From positions 124,001 to 188,000 of the forward strand of contig JAABQK010000001.1 of NCBI GenBank assembly GCA_011391495.1: 64,000 nt of DNA, written 5' to 3'. Shown piece after piece: positions 31,560 to 39,912 of this stretch; position 1 is the stretch's first letter; each line of letters begins with the position of its first letter. Source of the DNA: Hydrogenophaga sp. Its GTDB lineage: Bacteria > Pseudomonadota > Gammaproteobacteria > Burkholderiales > Burkholderiaceae_C. A program made the position numbers and the translations under genes. The notes beneath the pieces were generated by a model. The model did no database searches and had not been told where the DNA came from. It worked only from the letters and a program-made list of their open reading frames with translations.

Positions 31560-33527
31560 TCAGATCCTGTCCGCTGCCTTCGTCCGGTAGAACGTCACCG
31601 GGCTCGCCGGCACCGCGTTCAGCACGCTGCGCTTGATCTTGCCGACCACGTGCATTTCGCAGGGCTTGCAGTCGAAGCGCAGGGTCAGTTTTTCCTTGCC
31701 GTTGATGAGCTGCAGCGGCTCGGCCTTCACCGTGCCCTGTACGCCGGTCACGCCCTTGGCCTGCTTGGGGCACAGGCTGAGCGAGAAGCGCACGCAGTGC
31801 TTGGTGATCATCAGGCTGACTTCGCCTTCTTCCTCGTGGCTCTCGTAGGCCGAGGCAATCACCTTCACGCCGTGTTTGGCGTAGAAGTCGCGCGCCTTGT
31901 GGTTGAACACGTTGGCCAGATACGTGAGCGTGTCTTCCGGATAGGGCACAGGCGGCTCGACCGGCGTGGCGCGTGGCAGGCGGTGCCACGCTGCGACGCG
32001 GGCGGCTTCGAGGTTTTCTACCGCGTCCCGGCGCAGCGCGTTGAGCTGCGAGGCGGGCACGAAGCGCGGGCCGTTGAGCTTGAGCGTCACGTCCAGCGGC
32101 TGGAACAAGGTGTCGCCCAGGCGAGAGAGGTTCTCGCGCAGCTTGGCGTCCGCCTGGCTGGGGTCCCTGGCGTCCTGCAGCGGACCGGGCAGGGCGGCTG
32201 TGCCGCTGTGGCCGTCTTCGTCGGTGATGGTCAGTCGCAGGCCCTCGGCCGTTTCGTCCAGCGTGAGCCAGGCGCCGATGCGGCGTTCGGCGGACTTTTT
32301 CTCCAGGCCGCGCACCCAGTCCATGTCGCGGTTGCGGTTGACCTGCACGCCCTTGCGCAGGTCCTTGAAGCCGGCCATGGGATCTTTGGGGAACACGCGC
32401 CATACGCCGGGTTGGCCGGTGGCCTCGGCGCGGTTGATCTGCAGGCCCACCAGCTCCTTGTGCAGGTCCAGGTAACACAGGCCGTCGCCGTTGTGGATGA
32501 CGGTGTCCGGGTGATCGGTTTCGAGTTCCACGAAGCTGGGGCCGACCTGGGTGACCCAGCCGATCGGGCGCCCCGGGTTCTTGGGCGTGTCGAAGGCGCC
32601 GATGTCTTCCTTGCGGCCCTGCACGAAGTAGTCGGTGAACTCGCGGTTGAAGTTCTGATCCGGGTCGGGCTGGAAGTGGAAGGTGCATTCGCCGCTGCTG
32701 GCGCGGGCGAGTTCCGGGCGCTCTTCCAGGATCTGATCGAGCAGCACCCGGTAGTGCGCGGTGATGTTCTTGACGTAGGCCATGTCCTTGTAGCGGCCTT
32801 CGATCTTGAAGCTGCGCAGGCCAGCGTCGATCAGGGCGCGCAGGTTGTCGCTCTGGTTGTTGTCCTTCATGCTCAGCACATGCTTGTCGTGCGCGACGAT
32901 GCGGCCCTGGCTGTCTTTCACTTCGTAGGGCAGGCGGCAGGCCTGCGAGCAGTCGCCGCGGTTGGCGCTGCGGCCGGTGTGGGCGTGGCTGATGTAGCAC
33001 TGGCCGCTGTAGGCCACGCAGAGCGCGCCGTGGATGAAGAACTCCAGCGTGCAGCGCTGCGGGTCGGTGGCGGCGCGGATGGCGGCGATCTGCGGCAGCG
33101 TGAGTTCGCGCGCCAGCACGATCTGGCTCAGGCCCACGTCCTGCTGGAAGCGCGCTTTCTCGGGCGTGCGGATGTCGGTCTGGGTGCTCGCGTGCAACTG
33201 GATCGGCGGCAGGTCGATTTCCAGCAGGCCCATGTCCTGGATGATCAGCGCGTCCACGCCGGCATCAAAGAGCTGCCAGGCGAGCTTGCGCGCCGGCTCC
33301 AGCTCGTCGTCGCGCAGGATGGTGTTCAGGGTGACGAAGATGCGGCTGCCGAAGCGGTGCGCGTAGGTCGCCAGCCGGGCGATCTCTTTCACCGGGTTGT
33401 CGGCGCTGGTGCGCGCGCCGAACGACGGCCCGCCGATGTAGACCGCGTCGGCCCCGTGGTTCACCGCCTCGATGCCGATGTCAGCGTCGCGGGCGGGGGC
33501 AAGCAGTTCGAGTTGGTGGGGCAGCAT
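31560..33527 (-). CDS. rlhA: U32-family peptidase-like protein, probable 23S rRNA hydroxylation factor RlhA
   Basis: 655 aa. The N-terminal U32 domain starts LELLAPARDADIGIEAVNHGADAVYIGG and contains the signature FFIHGALCVAYSGQC with further cysteines in NRGDCSQACRLPY, a likely Fe-S cluster set. A DUF3656-type C-terminal half follows. Length matches E. coli RlhA/YdcP (about 650 aa), which makes 5-hydroxycytidine at 23S rRNA C2501, rather than the ~450-aa TrhP/YegQ. The orthology is inferred from length and domain layout. The start was chosen at MLPHQLELL; it is divergent from the hydrolase gene (52-bp gap). Confidence 0.8.
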   Translation of the reverse strand: MLPHQLELLAPARDADIGIEAVNHGADAVYIGGPSFGARTSADNPVKEIARLATYAHRFGSRIFVTLNTILRDDELEPARKLAWQLFDAGVDALIIQDMGLLEIDLPPIQLHASTQTDIRTPEKARFQQDVGLSQIVLARELTLPQIAAIRAATDPQRCTLEFFIHGALCVAYSGQCYISHAHTGRSANRGDCSQACRLPYEVKDSQGRIVAHDKHVLSMKDNNQSDNLRALIDAGLRSFKIEGRYKDMAYVKNITAHYRVLLDQILEERPELARASSGECTFHFQPDPDQNFNREFTDYFVQGRKEDIGAFDTPKNPGRPIGWVTQVGPSFVELETDHPDTVIHNGDGLCYLDLHKELVGLQINRAEATGQPGVWRVFPKDPMAGFKDLRKGVQVNRNRDMDWVRGLEKKSAERRIGAWLTLDETAEGLRLTITDEDGHSGTAALPGPLQDARDPSQADAKLRENLSRLGDTLFQPLDVTLKLNGPRFVPASQLNALRRDAVENLEAARVAAWHRLPRATPVEPPVPYPEDTLTYLANVFNHKARDFYAKHGVKVIASAYESHEEEGEVSLMITKHCVRFSLSLCPKQAKGVTGVQGTVKAEPLQLINGKEKLTLRFDCKPCEMHVVGKIKRSVLNAVPASPVTFYRTKAADRI

Positions 33528-33579
33528 GGGCGGTGTGGACAAGGCAGAATCGAGCCCGATATTGTCCCGGAGAACGCCC

Positions 33580-34332
33580 ATGCCTGCACCTGCCATCTCT
33601 TCAAACGCTGCCATCGTGCTGGTGCACGGCTCCTGGCACGGTGCCTGGTGCTGGCGCCGCGTGCTGCCGATCCTGCGCGGTGCGGGCGTGGAGACGCACG
33701 CGGTCACGCTCACCGGCGTGGGGGAGCGGGCGCACCTCATGGGGCCGGACATCGACCTCAACACCCACATCCAGGACGTGATCGGCCTGATCGAGGCCGA
33801 GGAGCTGCAGCGGGTGGTGCTGGTGGGCCACAGCTATGCGGGCATCGTCATCACCGGCGTGGCCGACCGGCTGCAGCGCGAGCGCCCCGGGCTGCTGGCG
33901 CGGCTGGTGTACCTGGACGCTTCGGTGCCGTACCCCGGCCACAGCTGGAGCACGCCGCATGCGCCCGAAACCCGGCAGGCCCGTATCGATGCGGCGGCCG
34001 CGAGCGGCGGCCTGAGCTTTCCGCCGCCCGACGCCAGCGTGTTCGGGCTGGCCGGCGCGGACCGGGACTGGGTCAACCGCCGCCAGACGCCGCAACCCTT
34101 CAAGCTCTACCAGCACGTGCTGGACTTCGACGCGGCGCGGGTGGCCGCCTTGCCACGCACCTTCATCGACTGCACCAGCCCGGCGCTGGCCACCATAGCG
34201 CCCGCGCGCCAGCGCGTGCGCAGCGAGCCCGGCTGGCAGGTCTTTGAAATGGCCACCGGGCACGATCCGATGGTGAGCGAGCCCGAGGCCTTGTCCCAGA
34301 TCCTGCTGGGCGTCCACCGCCAGTCGGTCTGA
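33580..34332 (+). CDS. Alpha/beta hydrolase (esterase)
   Basis: 250 aa. IVLVHGSWHGAWCW gives the oxyanion-hole HGxW segment, VGHSYAG carries the nucleophile serine, and ATGHDPM the catalytic histidine near the C-terminus. This wording (HGSWHGAWCW, GHDPM) matches the plant methylesterase/hydroxynitrile-lyase-like branch, also common in proteobacteria as EstC-like esterases. No signal peptide. The substrate is unknown. GGAGAA lies before the ATG; it is 12 nt from the next gene. Confidence 0.88.
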   Translation: MPAPAISSNAAIVLVHGSWHGAWCWRRVLPILRGAGVETHAVTLTGVGERAHLMGPDIDLNTHIQDVIGLIEAEELQRVVLVGHSYAGIVITGVADRLQRERPGLLARLVYLDASVPYPGHSWSTPHAPETRQARIDAAAASGGLSFPPPDASVFGLAGADRDWVNRRQTPQPFKLYQHVLDFDAARVAALPRTFIDCTSPALATIAPARQRVRSEPGWQVFEMATGHDPMVSEPEALSQILLGVHRQSV

Positions 34333-34344
34333 TCGGTTCCAGCC

Positions 34345-35091
34345 ATGAACCAGCGCCTGGACCGCATCGACCTGCTGCGCGCGGCGGCCATGCTCTGGAT
34401 GACGGCCTACCACTTCTGCTTCGACCTGGACCACTTCGGCCTGATCGCGCAGGACTTCTACCGCGACCCGTTCTGGACCTGGCAGCGCACGGCCATCGTG
34501 AGCGGATTCCTGTTCACCGCCGGGCTGTCGCAGGCGGTCGCGGTTCACCAGGGGCAGAGCTGGCAACGCTTCTGGAAGCGCTGGGGGCGGGTGGCGGGCG
34601 CGGCGCTGCTGGTCACAGCCGGCTCGGTGTTCATGTTTCCCAGGAGCTTCATCTATTTCGGCGTGCTGCACGGCATTGCGCTGATGCTGATCGTGGTGCG
34701 GCTCACGGCGGGCTGGGGTGCGTGGCTCTGGCTGCTCGGTGCGCTGGCCATCGGTGCCAAGTTCGCGGTGCCGCTGCTGATCGCTGCCGTGCCGGCGCTG
34801 GACGTGCTCAACACGCCCTGGCTCAACTGGCTGGGTCTGATCAGCCGCAAGCCCGTCACCGAAGACTACGTGCCGCTGCTGCCCTGGCTGGGCGTGATGT
34901 GGTGGGGCATGGCGGCTGGTCAATGGGCGTTGCGGCACCGGCCGCAGTGGCTGGGCTCGGCGGACGCGACCGCTGCGGGTGCCAAGCGCCAGCTGGTGAC
35001 GCTGGGCCGCTGGAGCCTGAGCTACTACCTGCTGCACCAGCCGGTGCTGATCGGGCTGCTGACGGCATTCGTCTGGCTGCGTGGGCAATGA
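34345..35091 (+). CDS. DUF1624/HGSNAT-like membrane acyltransferase
   Basis: 248 aa, about six to seven membrane segments. The N-terminal RIDLLRAAAMLWMTAYHFCFDLDHFG contains the conserved D-x-x-R and His of the heparan-alpha-glucosaminide N-acetyltransferase catalytic family (DUF1624). RNPRSFIYFGVLHGIALMLI-type and LSYYLLHQPVLIGLL segments follow. In bacteria the acyl acceptor is generally unknown, possibly a cell-envelope sugar. It is 12 nt downstream of the hydrolase gene and likely co-transcribed. Confidence 0.85.
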   Translation: MNQRLDRIDLLRAAAMLWMTAYHFCFDLDHFGLIAQDFYRDPFWTWQRTAIVSGFLFTAGLSQAVAVHQGQSWQRFWKRWGRVAGAALLVTAGSVFMFPRSFIYFGVLHGIALMLIVVRLTAGWGAWLWLLGALAIGAKFAVPLLIAAVPALDVLNTPWLNWLGLISRKPVTEDYVPLLPWLGVMWWGMAAGQWALRHRPQWLGSADATAAGAKRQLVTLGRWSLSYYLLHQPVLIGLLTAFVWLRGQ

Positions 35092-35145
35092 TCCGCCTGG
35101 GGGGCAGCGACCCGCGCAACGGCCGGAGCGTAGGGGTGGTCGTGT

Positions 35146-35796
35146 TCAGCCGGCGCAGAACGGCCGCAGGAACTGGCCGGCCACGAACAGGTCGCGTTCG
35201 ATCGCGCGGCGCACCCCGGCGCTGTCACGCCGGTGCAGGGCAGCCATCACGTCGCCGTGCGCATCGTTGAGCACGGCGCTGGCGCCCTCGGCATCGAACA
35301 GCCGGTTCGACAGCGGGCCGACCTTGAGCCACACGGTCTCGATGAGCGAGAGCAGCGTGGGCGAGGCCGCAGCCCGGTACAGGCGCAGGTGGAAGTCCTC
35401 GTTGGCGTCGAGGTAGGCCTTGGCGTCGCCTGCGGCCAGGCCTTCGGCCATGCGCTGCTGCAGCGAGGCCAGTTCGGCCATGCCGGCGTCGTCGATGTGG
35501 TGCGCGCCGCGCTGGGCCGCCTCACCTTCCAGCAGCAGGCGCATCTGCAGCACGTCGTCGAACTCGGCCATGGACAGCCTGGGCACCAGCATACCGGCAT
35601 GGGGCACGTTGACCAGAGCGCCTTCGGCGGCCAGCCGCTGCAATGCGGCCCGCACCGGTGTCACACCGGCCCCGAGCTGGCGGGCAATGTCGTGGATCTT
35701 CAGCCGCTCGCCAGGCAGGAAGCGGCCCACCGTCACCCACTGGCGCAGGCGCTGGTAGGTGCTGTCCTGCTGGGTCGGAGCGGATGCAATCTTCAT
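35146..35796 (-). CDS. GntR-family regulator, FadR/FCD subfamily
   Basis: 216 aa. The N-terminal winged helix (YQRLRQWVTVGRFLPGERLKIHDIARQLGAGVTPVRAALQRLAAEGAL) is followed by an all-helical FCD ligand domain with the acidic/His metal-site pattern (EFDDVLQMRLLLEGEAA; NEDFHLRLYRAA; LNDAHGDVMAALHRRD). It is the last gene of the operon with the glutamine-synthetase-like and aminotransferase genes (10-nt gap), so it probably controls that operon through the two TTTGATCAAA palindromes at its promoter. That link is inference. Confidence 0.92.
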   Translation of the reverse strand: MKIASAPTQQDSTYQRLRQWVTVGRFLPGERLKIHDIARQLGAGVTPVRAALQRLAAEGALVNVPHAGMLVPRLSMAEFDDVLQMRLLLEGEAAQRGAHHIDDAGMAELASLQQRMAEGLAAGDAKAYLDANEDFHLRLYRAAASPTLLSLIETVWLKVGPLSNRLFDAEGASAVLNDAHGDVMAALHRRDSAGVRRAIERDLFVAGQFLRPFCAG

Positions 35797-35806
35797 CGTC
35801 GGAAGA

Positions 35807-37207
35807 TCAGCGGGGTGGGGTGATCTGTGCGATCACGTCGTCGAGCGCATCCAGCAATTGAGCCACATCGGTGGCCGAGGTCTGCGGGCAGATCAGCATC
35901 ATGTTGTGGAAGGGCGTGATCATCGCACCGCGGTTCAGAAGGCCGAGGTGGATCAGGTGCTCCAGTTCGCCATCGAGCACGCGGTCGGCCTCGCTGCCAT
36001 TGCGCGGTGGGGCCGGGCAGAACTGGAACTCGGTGCGCGCGCCCACCTGGGTGACGCACCAGGGCAGGCCGTGGCGCGTGATCACGGCCCGGATGCCGTC
36101 CGCCAGTTGCGCCGACAGGCCCAGCATGTGCGCGTAGGCCGCGGGGGTCATCACCCCGCCGAGGGCCGCGCGCATGGCTGCCATGGCGAGCATGTTGCCG
36201 GTGAGGGTGGTGCCGATGCCGCTGTGGCCGGGCGGGGCTTCCTGCTTGGCGCGTTCTGCGCGGACGGCGAGATCGGCGCTCATGCCATAGACCGCACAGG
36301 GCACGCCCCCACCGACCGGTTTGCCCAGCACCAGTGCGTCGGCTTCGATGCCGTGGGCGCGGGCGTAGCCGCCAGGGCCGGTGCTGATGGTGTGGGTTTC
36401 GTCCATCACCAGCAGGGCACCATGCTGCCGGATCAGCGCCTGCGCGGCTGCCCAGAAGCCGGGTTCGGGCAGCACCATGCCGATGTTGGTCATGACCGGT
36501 TCGGCCAGCACGCAGGCCACGTCGCCTTCGGCCAGCGCGGCCTCCAGCGCGGGCAGATCGTTGAACTCGACCACGACGGTGTGCTCGGTCAGGTCGTGCA
36601 CCTGGCCGAGCAGGCTGCTGCGTTGCACCGGCTGGCCGTCCACCAGATCGACGAACACGTCTTCGATGGTGCCGTGGTAGCAGCCGTTGAACACCAGCAG
36701 CTTCTGGCGGCCGGTGGCAGCGCGGATCCAGCGCACGATGTAGCGGTTGGCGTCGGTCGCGCTCATGGCGAACTGCCAGTAGGGCAGCCCGAAACGTTCG
36801 CTCAACTGCTGGCCGACCACGGCCGCGTCGGCCGTGGCCAGCATCGTGGTGTAGCCGCGCGTGGCCTGGTGCTGCAGTGCGGCCGCCACCGGCGCGGGCG
36901 CATGGCCAAACATGGCCCCGGTGTCGCCGAGGCAGAAGTCGATCAGGGTGTGGCCATCGACGTCGGTCACATGGGCGCCGCTGGCGCTGTCCACATGCAG
37001 CGCGAAGGGCGTACCCCAGTCGTTCATCCAGTGCAGGGGCACGCCGAACAGCAGGTGCTCGGCGGCCTGTACGGCGAGGGCCTTCGACCGCGGGTTGCGC
37101 GCCGCATAGGCTTCCCGCTCACGCGCCAGGAAGGCCTGGGCGCGCGACCAGTCCAGGCCGTTCCGGCTGGCGCGGGTGGGGGTGGGGGTGGGGGTGGGGG
37201 TGTTCAT
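35807..37207 (-). CDS. Class III aminotransferase (glutamate-1-semialdehyde-mutase-like)
   Basis: 466 aa PLP enzyme. Motifs: DFCLGDTGAMFGHAP, FNGCYHGT (PLP-phosphate region), VMDETHTISTGPGGYAR (Asp binding the PLP nitrogen) and ADALVLGKPVGGG with the Schiff-base lysine. The fold is that of GSA-aminomutase-type class III transaminases, but it is not hemL: it lies in an operon with a gamma-glutamyl-ligase-like gene and a GntR regulator, pointing to amine or amino-acid catabolism. The N-terminus carries an in-frame (Thr-Pro) repeat coded by a hexanucleotide tract. Substrate unknown. Confidence 0.88.
   Translation of the reverse strand: MNTPTPTPTPTRASRNGLDWSRAQAFLAREREAYAARNPRSKALAVQAAEHLLFGVPLHWMNDWGTPFALHVDSASGAHVTDVDGHTLIDFCLGDTGAMFGHAPAPVAAALQHQATRGYTTMLATADAAVVGQQLSERFGLPYWQFAMSATDANRYIVRWIRAATGRQKLLVFNGCYHGTIEDVFVDLVDGQPVQRSSLLGQVHDLTEHTVVVEFNDLPALEAALAEGDVACVLAEPVMTNIGMVLPEPGFWAAAQALIRQHGALLVMDETHTISTGPGGYARAHGIEADALVLGKPVGGGVPCAVYGMSADLAVRAERAKQEAPPGHSGIGTTLTGNMLAMAAMRAALGGVMTPAAYAHMLGLSAQLADGIRAVITRHGLPWCVTQVGARTEFQFCPAPPRNGSEADRVLDGELEHLIHLGLLNRGAMITPFHNMMLICPQTSATDVAQLLDALDDVIAQITPPR
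37174..37202 (+). repeat. Hexanucleotide tract (GGGGGT)n, G-quadruplex-like
   Basis: Four exact GGGGGT units (37178-37201) plus a partial GGGT before them. They lie inside the first codons of the aminotransferase gene, encoding Thr-Pro repeats on the minus strand. The plus (template) strand has five G-tracts with 1-nt loops, a strong G-quadruplex pattern. Confidence 0.85.
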
Positions 37208-37222
37208 CGGATCGGCCTCCCT

Positions 37223-38566
37223 TCACACCAGCAACAGCAGGTGCTCGCGTTCCCAGGAGCTGATGACGCGGTTGTAGGTGGCGTATTCCAGTTCTTTCAC
37301 CGCCAGGAAGGCGTCGATGAAGGCGCCGCCGAGCACGTCGCGCAGCGGCTCGCATTCGCGCATGCGGCGGATCGAGTCCTCCATGTGGCTGGGGAGCTCG
37401 AAATCCATGTCCCAGGCACTGCTGCGCATCGGCTCGGTGGGCTGGCGCTTCTCCACCATGCCCAGGTAACCGCAGGCCAGGGTGGCGGCCATGGCCAGAT
37501 ACGGGTTCACGTCCACCCCGGGCACCCGGTTTTCCAGCCGGCGGTTGGCGGCGTCGGACTCGGGCACGCGGATGCCGCAGGTGCGGTTGTCGTAACCCCA
37601 CTGCACATTGATCGGCGCCGACATGTTGCGCGAGAGCCGCCGGTACGAGTTCACGTACGGCGCCAGCATGGGCATGAGCTGTGGCACGTAGCGCTGCAGC
37701 CCGGCGATGTAGTGGCGAAACGCCGGCGTGATGGCACCGTCCGCGTCACTGAAGATGTTCTGGCGGGATTCCGCATCCAGCAGGCTCTGGTGGATGTGCA
37801 TGGCGCTGCCGGGCTCGCTCTCCATGGGCTTGGCCATGAAGGTGGCAAAGATGCCGTGGCGCAGCGCGGTTTCGCGCACCGTGCGCTTGAACAGGAACAC
37901 CCGGTCGGCCAGGTCCATGGCGTCGCCGTGGGTGAAGTTGATCTCCATCTGGCCCGCGCCGGCCTCGTGGATCAGCGTTTCCACGCCCAGGCGGTGCACC
38001 TCGCAGAAGCGCGACAGTTCGAGGAAAAAGGGGTCGAAGTCGTTCACCGCGTCGATCGAATACGACTGGCGACCCGCCTCGGGCTTGCCGGTGCGGCCCA
38101 GCGGCGGTTGCAGGGGTTCGTGCGGGTTCTGCTGGCGCGCCACCAGGTAGAACTCCATCTCGGGCGCCACCACCGGCGCCCAGCCACAGGCTTCGTAGAG
38201 CTTGAGCACCCGGCGCAACACGCTGCGTGGCGACAGCGCCACCGGCGTGCCATCGAACTCCTCGCAGTCGTGGATGATCACCGCCACCTGTTCGGCCGCC
38301 CATGGCACCACGCGCGCCGTGTCCAGATCCGGCACGCAGACCATGTCCGGGTCGGTATCGCCCACGAAGGCGGCGTTGTCGGGCTGCTGGCCGTTCACCG
38401 TGTTGAGCAGCACGCTCTTGGGCAGGCGCATGTGGCCCGAGTTGAGGAACAGATCCTTTGGCAGGATCTTGCCGCGCGCAATGCCCGTCATGTCGGGTAT
38501 GACGCACTCGACCTCCTGGATGCGGTGCTGGCTCAGAAAGTCCTGAATGTTGCCGGGTTGCTTCAT
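37223..38566 (-). CDS. Glutamine synthetase family protein (gamma-glutamyl-amine ligase, PuuA-like)
   Basis: 447 aa. GS-I-like fold: an N-terminal beta-grasp domain (EVECVIPDMTGIARGKILP) and a catalytic domain with EMEFYLV, EAGAGQMEINF, GSAMHIHQSL (ATP/metal histidine), NRTCGIRVP and NPYLAMAATLACGYLG. The adenylylation loop and length of true GlnA (~470 aa) are absent. It best fits PuuA/GlnA2-type ligases that glutamylate putrescine, ethanolamine or other amines. It is the first gene of an operon with an aminotransferase and a GntR regulator; two palindromic operators flank its promoter. The amine is unknown. Confidence 0.88.
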   Translation of the reverse strand: MKQPGNIQDFLSQHRIQEVECVIPDMTGIARGKILPKDLFLNSGHMRLPKSVLLNTVNGQQPDNAAFVGDTDPDMVCVPDLDTARVVPWAAEQVAVIIHDCEEFDGTPVALSPRSVLRRVLKLYEACGWAPVVAPEMEFYLVARQQNPHEPLQPPLGRTGKPEAGRQSYSIDAVNDFDPFFLELSRFCEVHRLGVETLIHEAGAGQMEINFTHGDAMDLADRVFLFKRTVRETALRHGIFATFMAKPMESEPGSAMHIHQSLLDAESRQNIFSDADGAITPAFRHYIAGLQRYVPQLMPMLAPYVNSYRRLSRNMSAPINVQWGYDNRTCGIRVPESDAANRRLENRVPGVDVNPYLAMAATLACGYLGMVEKRQPTEPMRSSAWDMDFELPSHMEDSIRRMRECEPLRDVLGGAFIDAFLAVKELEYATYNRVISSWEREHLLLLV

Positions 38567-38578
38567 GGGAGGGCGTCT

Positions 38579-38590
38579 ATTTGATCAAAT
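38579..38590. promoter_or_regulatory. Operator palindrome 1 (ATTTGATCAAAT)
   Basis: A perfect 12-bp palindrome 12 nt upstream of the GS-like start codon, just downstream of the predicted -10 (CAGAAT at 38599-38604 on the minus strand), so it overlaps the start of transcription. It shares its 10-bp core with palindrome 2. Confidence 0.75.
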
Positions 38591-38598
38591 GTTGCCGG

Positions 38599-38627
38599 GT
38601 ATTCTGGCAAGGATGGCCGAAGTCCGC
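38599..38627 (-). promoter_or_regulatory. Predicted promoter of the GS-aminotransferase-GntR operon
   Basis: Minus strand TTGCGG (-35), a 17-nt spacer, then CAGAAT (-10). A modest sigma70 match; it lies exactly between the two TTTGATCAAA palindromes. Confidence 0.45.
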
Positions 38628-38630
38628 AAG

Positions 38631-38642
38631 GTTTGATCAAAC
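38631..38642. promoter_or_regulatory. Operator palindrome 2 (GTTTGATCAAAC)
   Basis: A perfect 12-bp palindrome immediately upstream of the predicted -35. Its centre is 52 bp from palindrome 1, close to five helical turns, so both would sit on the same DNA face. Confidence 0.75.
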
Positions 38643-38684
38643 AAGAGTCCCCCCCGACAAGACCCTCAAGACCGTCGCCCAAAG

Positions 38685-38709
38685 AAAAAGCGCGGCCAGG
38701 GCCGCGCTT
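38685..38709 (-). terminator. Rho-independent terminator of the parvulin operon
   Basis: Minus strand: AAGCGCGGCC, a short loop, GGCCGCGCTT, then a T-run interrupted by one C (TTTTTCTTT). It lies 27 nt after the parvulin stop. Confidence 0.85.
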
Positions 38710-38735
38710 CGGTGGGGGGCGTGAGCCAGCAGGGC

Positions 38736-39515
38736 TTACTGCACCTTGGCTTTTTCGCGCAGGTTCTTCTGGAACTCGGTCATCTTCTGTTGCTGCATCT
38801 GCTGCGCGATCTGCGGCTTGATCTCTTCAAAAGCGGGCAGTTTGGCCTGGCGCACGTCGTCCACCCGGATGATGTGCCAGCCAAACTGGCTTTTCACCGG
38901 CGCTTCCGTCATCTGGCCCTTGTCGAGCTTGACCATCGCTTCGGAGAACTCCGTCACGTAGCTGGCCGCGGCGGCCCAGTCCAGGTCGCCACCGTTGGCG
39001 CCGGAGCCCGGGTCTTTCGACTGTTTCTTGGCAATGTCTTCAAACTTGGCGCCGCCCTTGATCGACGCGATGATGGCCTTCGCCTCGTCTTCCTTTTCCA
39101 CCAGGATGTGGCGTGCGCGGTACTCCTTGCCGCCGTTGGCCGCGGCAAACTTGTCGTATTCCGCCTGGATCTCGGCGTCCGTCACCGGGTTCTTCTTCTG
39201 GTAGTCGGCGAACAGGGCGCGGATCATGATGGTCTGGCGGGCCAGTTCCATCTGCGTCTTGAATTCGTCGGTGGCGCCAATGCCGCGCTTCTGTGCTTCC
39301 TGCATGAAGATCTCGCGCAGGATCACTTCTTCCTTCAACTGGGCCCGCACTTCGTCGTTCACCGGGCGGCCCGAGGCGGCCACCTGCTGGGCCAGCGCTT
39401 CCACGCGCGCGGTCGGCACGGCCTTGCCGTTGACGATGGCCACATTTTGAGCCGCGGCCCAGGGGCTTGAGGCAATCAGGGCGGCCGCGGCCAGGGCTTG
39501 CAGAGAGAACTTCAT
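38736..39515 (-). CDS. Periplasmic parvulin-type peptidyl-prolyl isomerase
   Basis: 259 aa. Signal peptide MKFSLQALAAAALIASSPWAAAQ. A SurA/PrsA-like N-terminal helical region (LAQQVAASGRPVNDEVRAQLKEEVILREIFMQEAQ) precedes one rotamase domain (about 130-225: YRARHILVEKEDEAKAI, GSGANGGDLDW, FGWHIIRVDDVR). It folds exported proteins. A terminator follows, and bolA lies 106 bp upstream on the same strand, as in related genomes. Confidence 0.92.
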   Translation of the reverse strand: MKFSLQALAAAALIASSPWAAAQNVAIVNGKAVPTARVEALAQQVAASGRPVNDEVRAQLKEEVILREIFMQEAQKRGIGATDEFKTQMELARQTIMIRALFADYQKKNPVTDAEIQAEYDKFAAANGGKEYRARHILVEKEDEAKAIIASIKGGAKFEDIAKKQSKDPGSGANGGDLDWAAAASYVTEFSEAMVKLDKGQMTEAPVKSQFGWHIIRVDDVRQAKLPAFEEIKPQIAQQMQQQKMTEFQKNLREKAKVQ

Positions 39516-39621
39516 GTATTTCCTCGGGGGTGAAAAAGGGTGGGATCCAGCGCGACCGGCGGAGTTTCAGCAGACGGGTGACAGAACGTGGCCCAGGCGG
39601 TCAAGGGGGTGGATGCGCGCT

Positions 39622-39912
39622 TCAGGACCGGATTTCAATGGCCAGGGCGTGCAGCCCTGCGTCGGTGAATTTTTGCAGCGCATCATACACAAGCCGGTGT
39701 TGCGCCACCCGGCTCTTGCCGGCAAACGCCGGTCCGCCAATGCGCACCCGGAAGTGGGTGCCAAAGCCCAGCCCGTTGGCTCCCGCATGGCCGGCGTGCG
39801 CCGCGCTTTCGTCCAGCACCTCCAGCAACGTGGGTGCCAGTGCCGCACGCAAGGCCGCCTCGAGCGCCGGGGCGGTGGGGATGGCATCGGGGTGCATGGA
39901 AGCGCTCGTCAT
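39622..39912 (-). CDS. BolA family protein
   Basis: 96 aa. Contains the BolA/IbaG-type core: [30 protein letters not shown], ending HALAIEIRS. Such proteins partner with monothiol glutaredoxins in Fe-S and stress metabolism. The N-terminal extension of about 15 residues is weakly conserved, so the second Met (MHPDAIPT) could be the start. Its ATG overlaps the yciB stop by 4 nt, indicating translational coupling. Confidence 0.92.
   Translation of the reverse strand: MTSASMHPDAIPTAPALEAALRAALAPTLLEVLDESAAHAGHAGANGLGFGTHFRVRIGGPAFAGKSRVAQHRLVYDALQKFTDAGLHALAIEIRS

Noticed and set aside
35807-37207. Assignment of the aminotransferase as hemL
   Set aside because: The operon context with a glutamine-synthetase-like ligase and a GntR regulator does not fit tetrapyrrole synthesis, and the similarity is only to the wider class III family.
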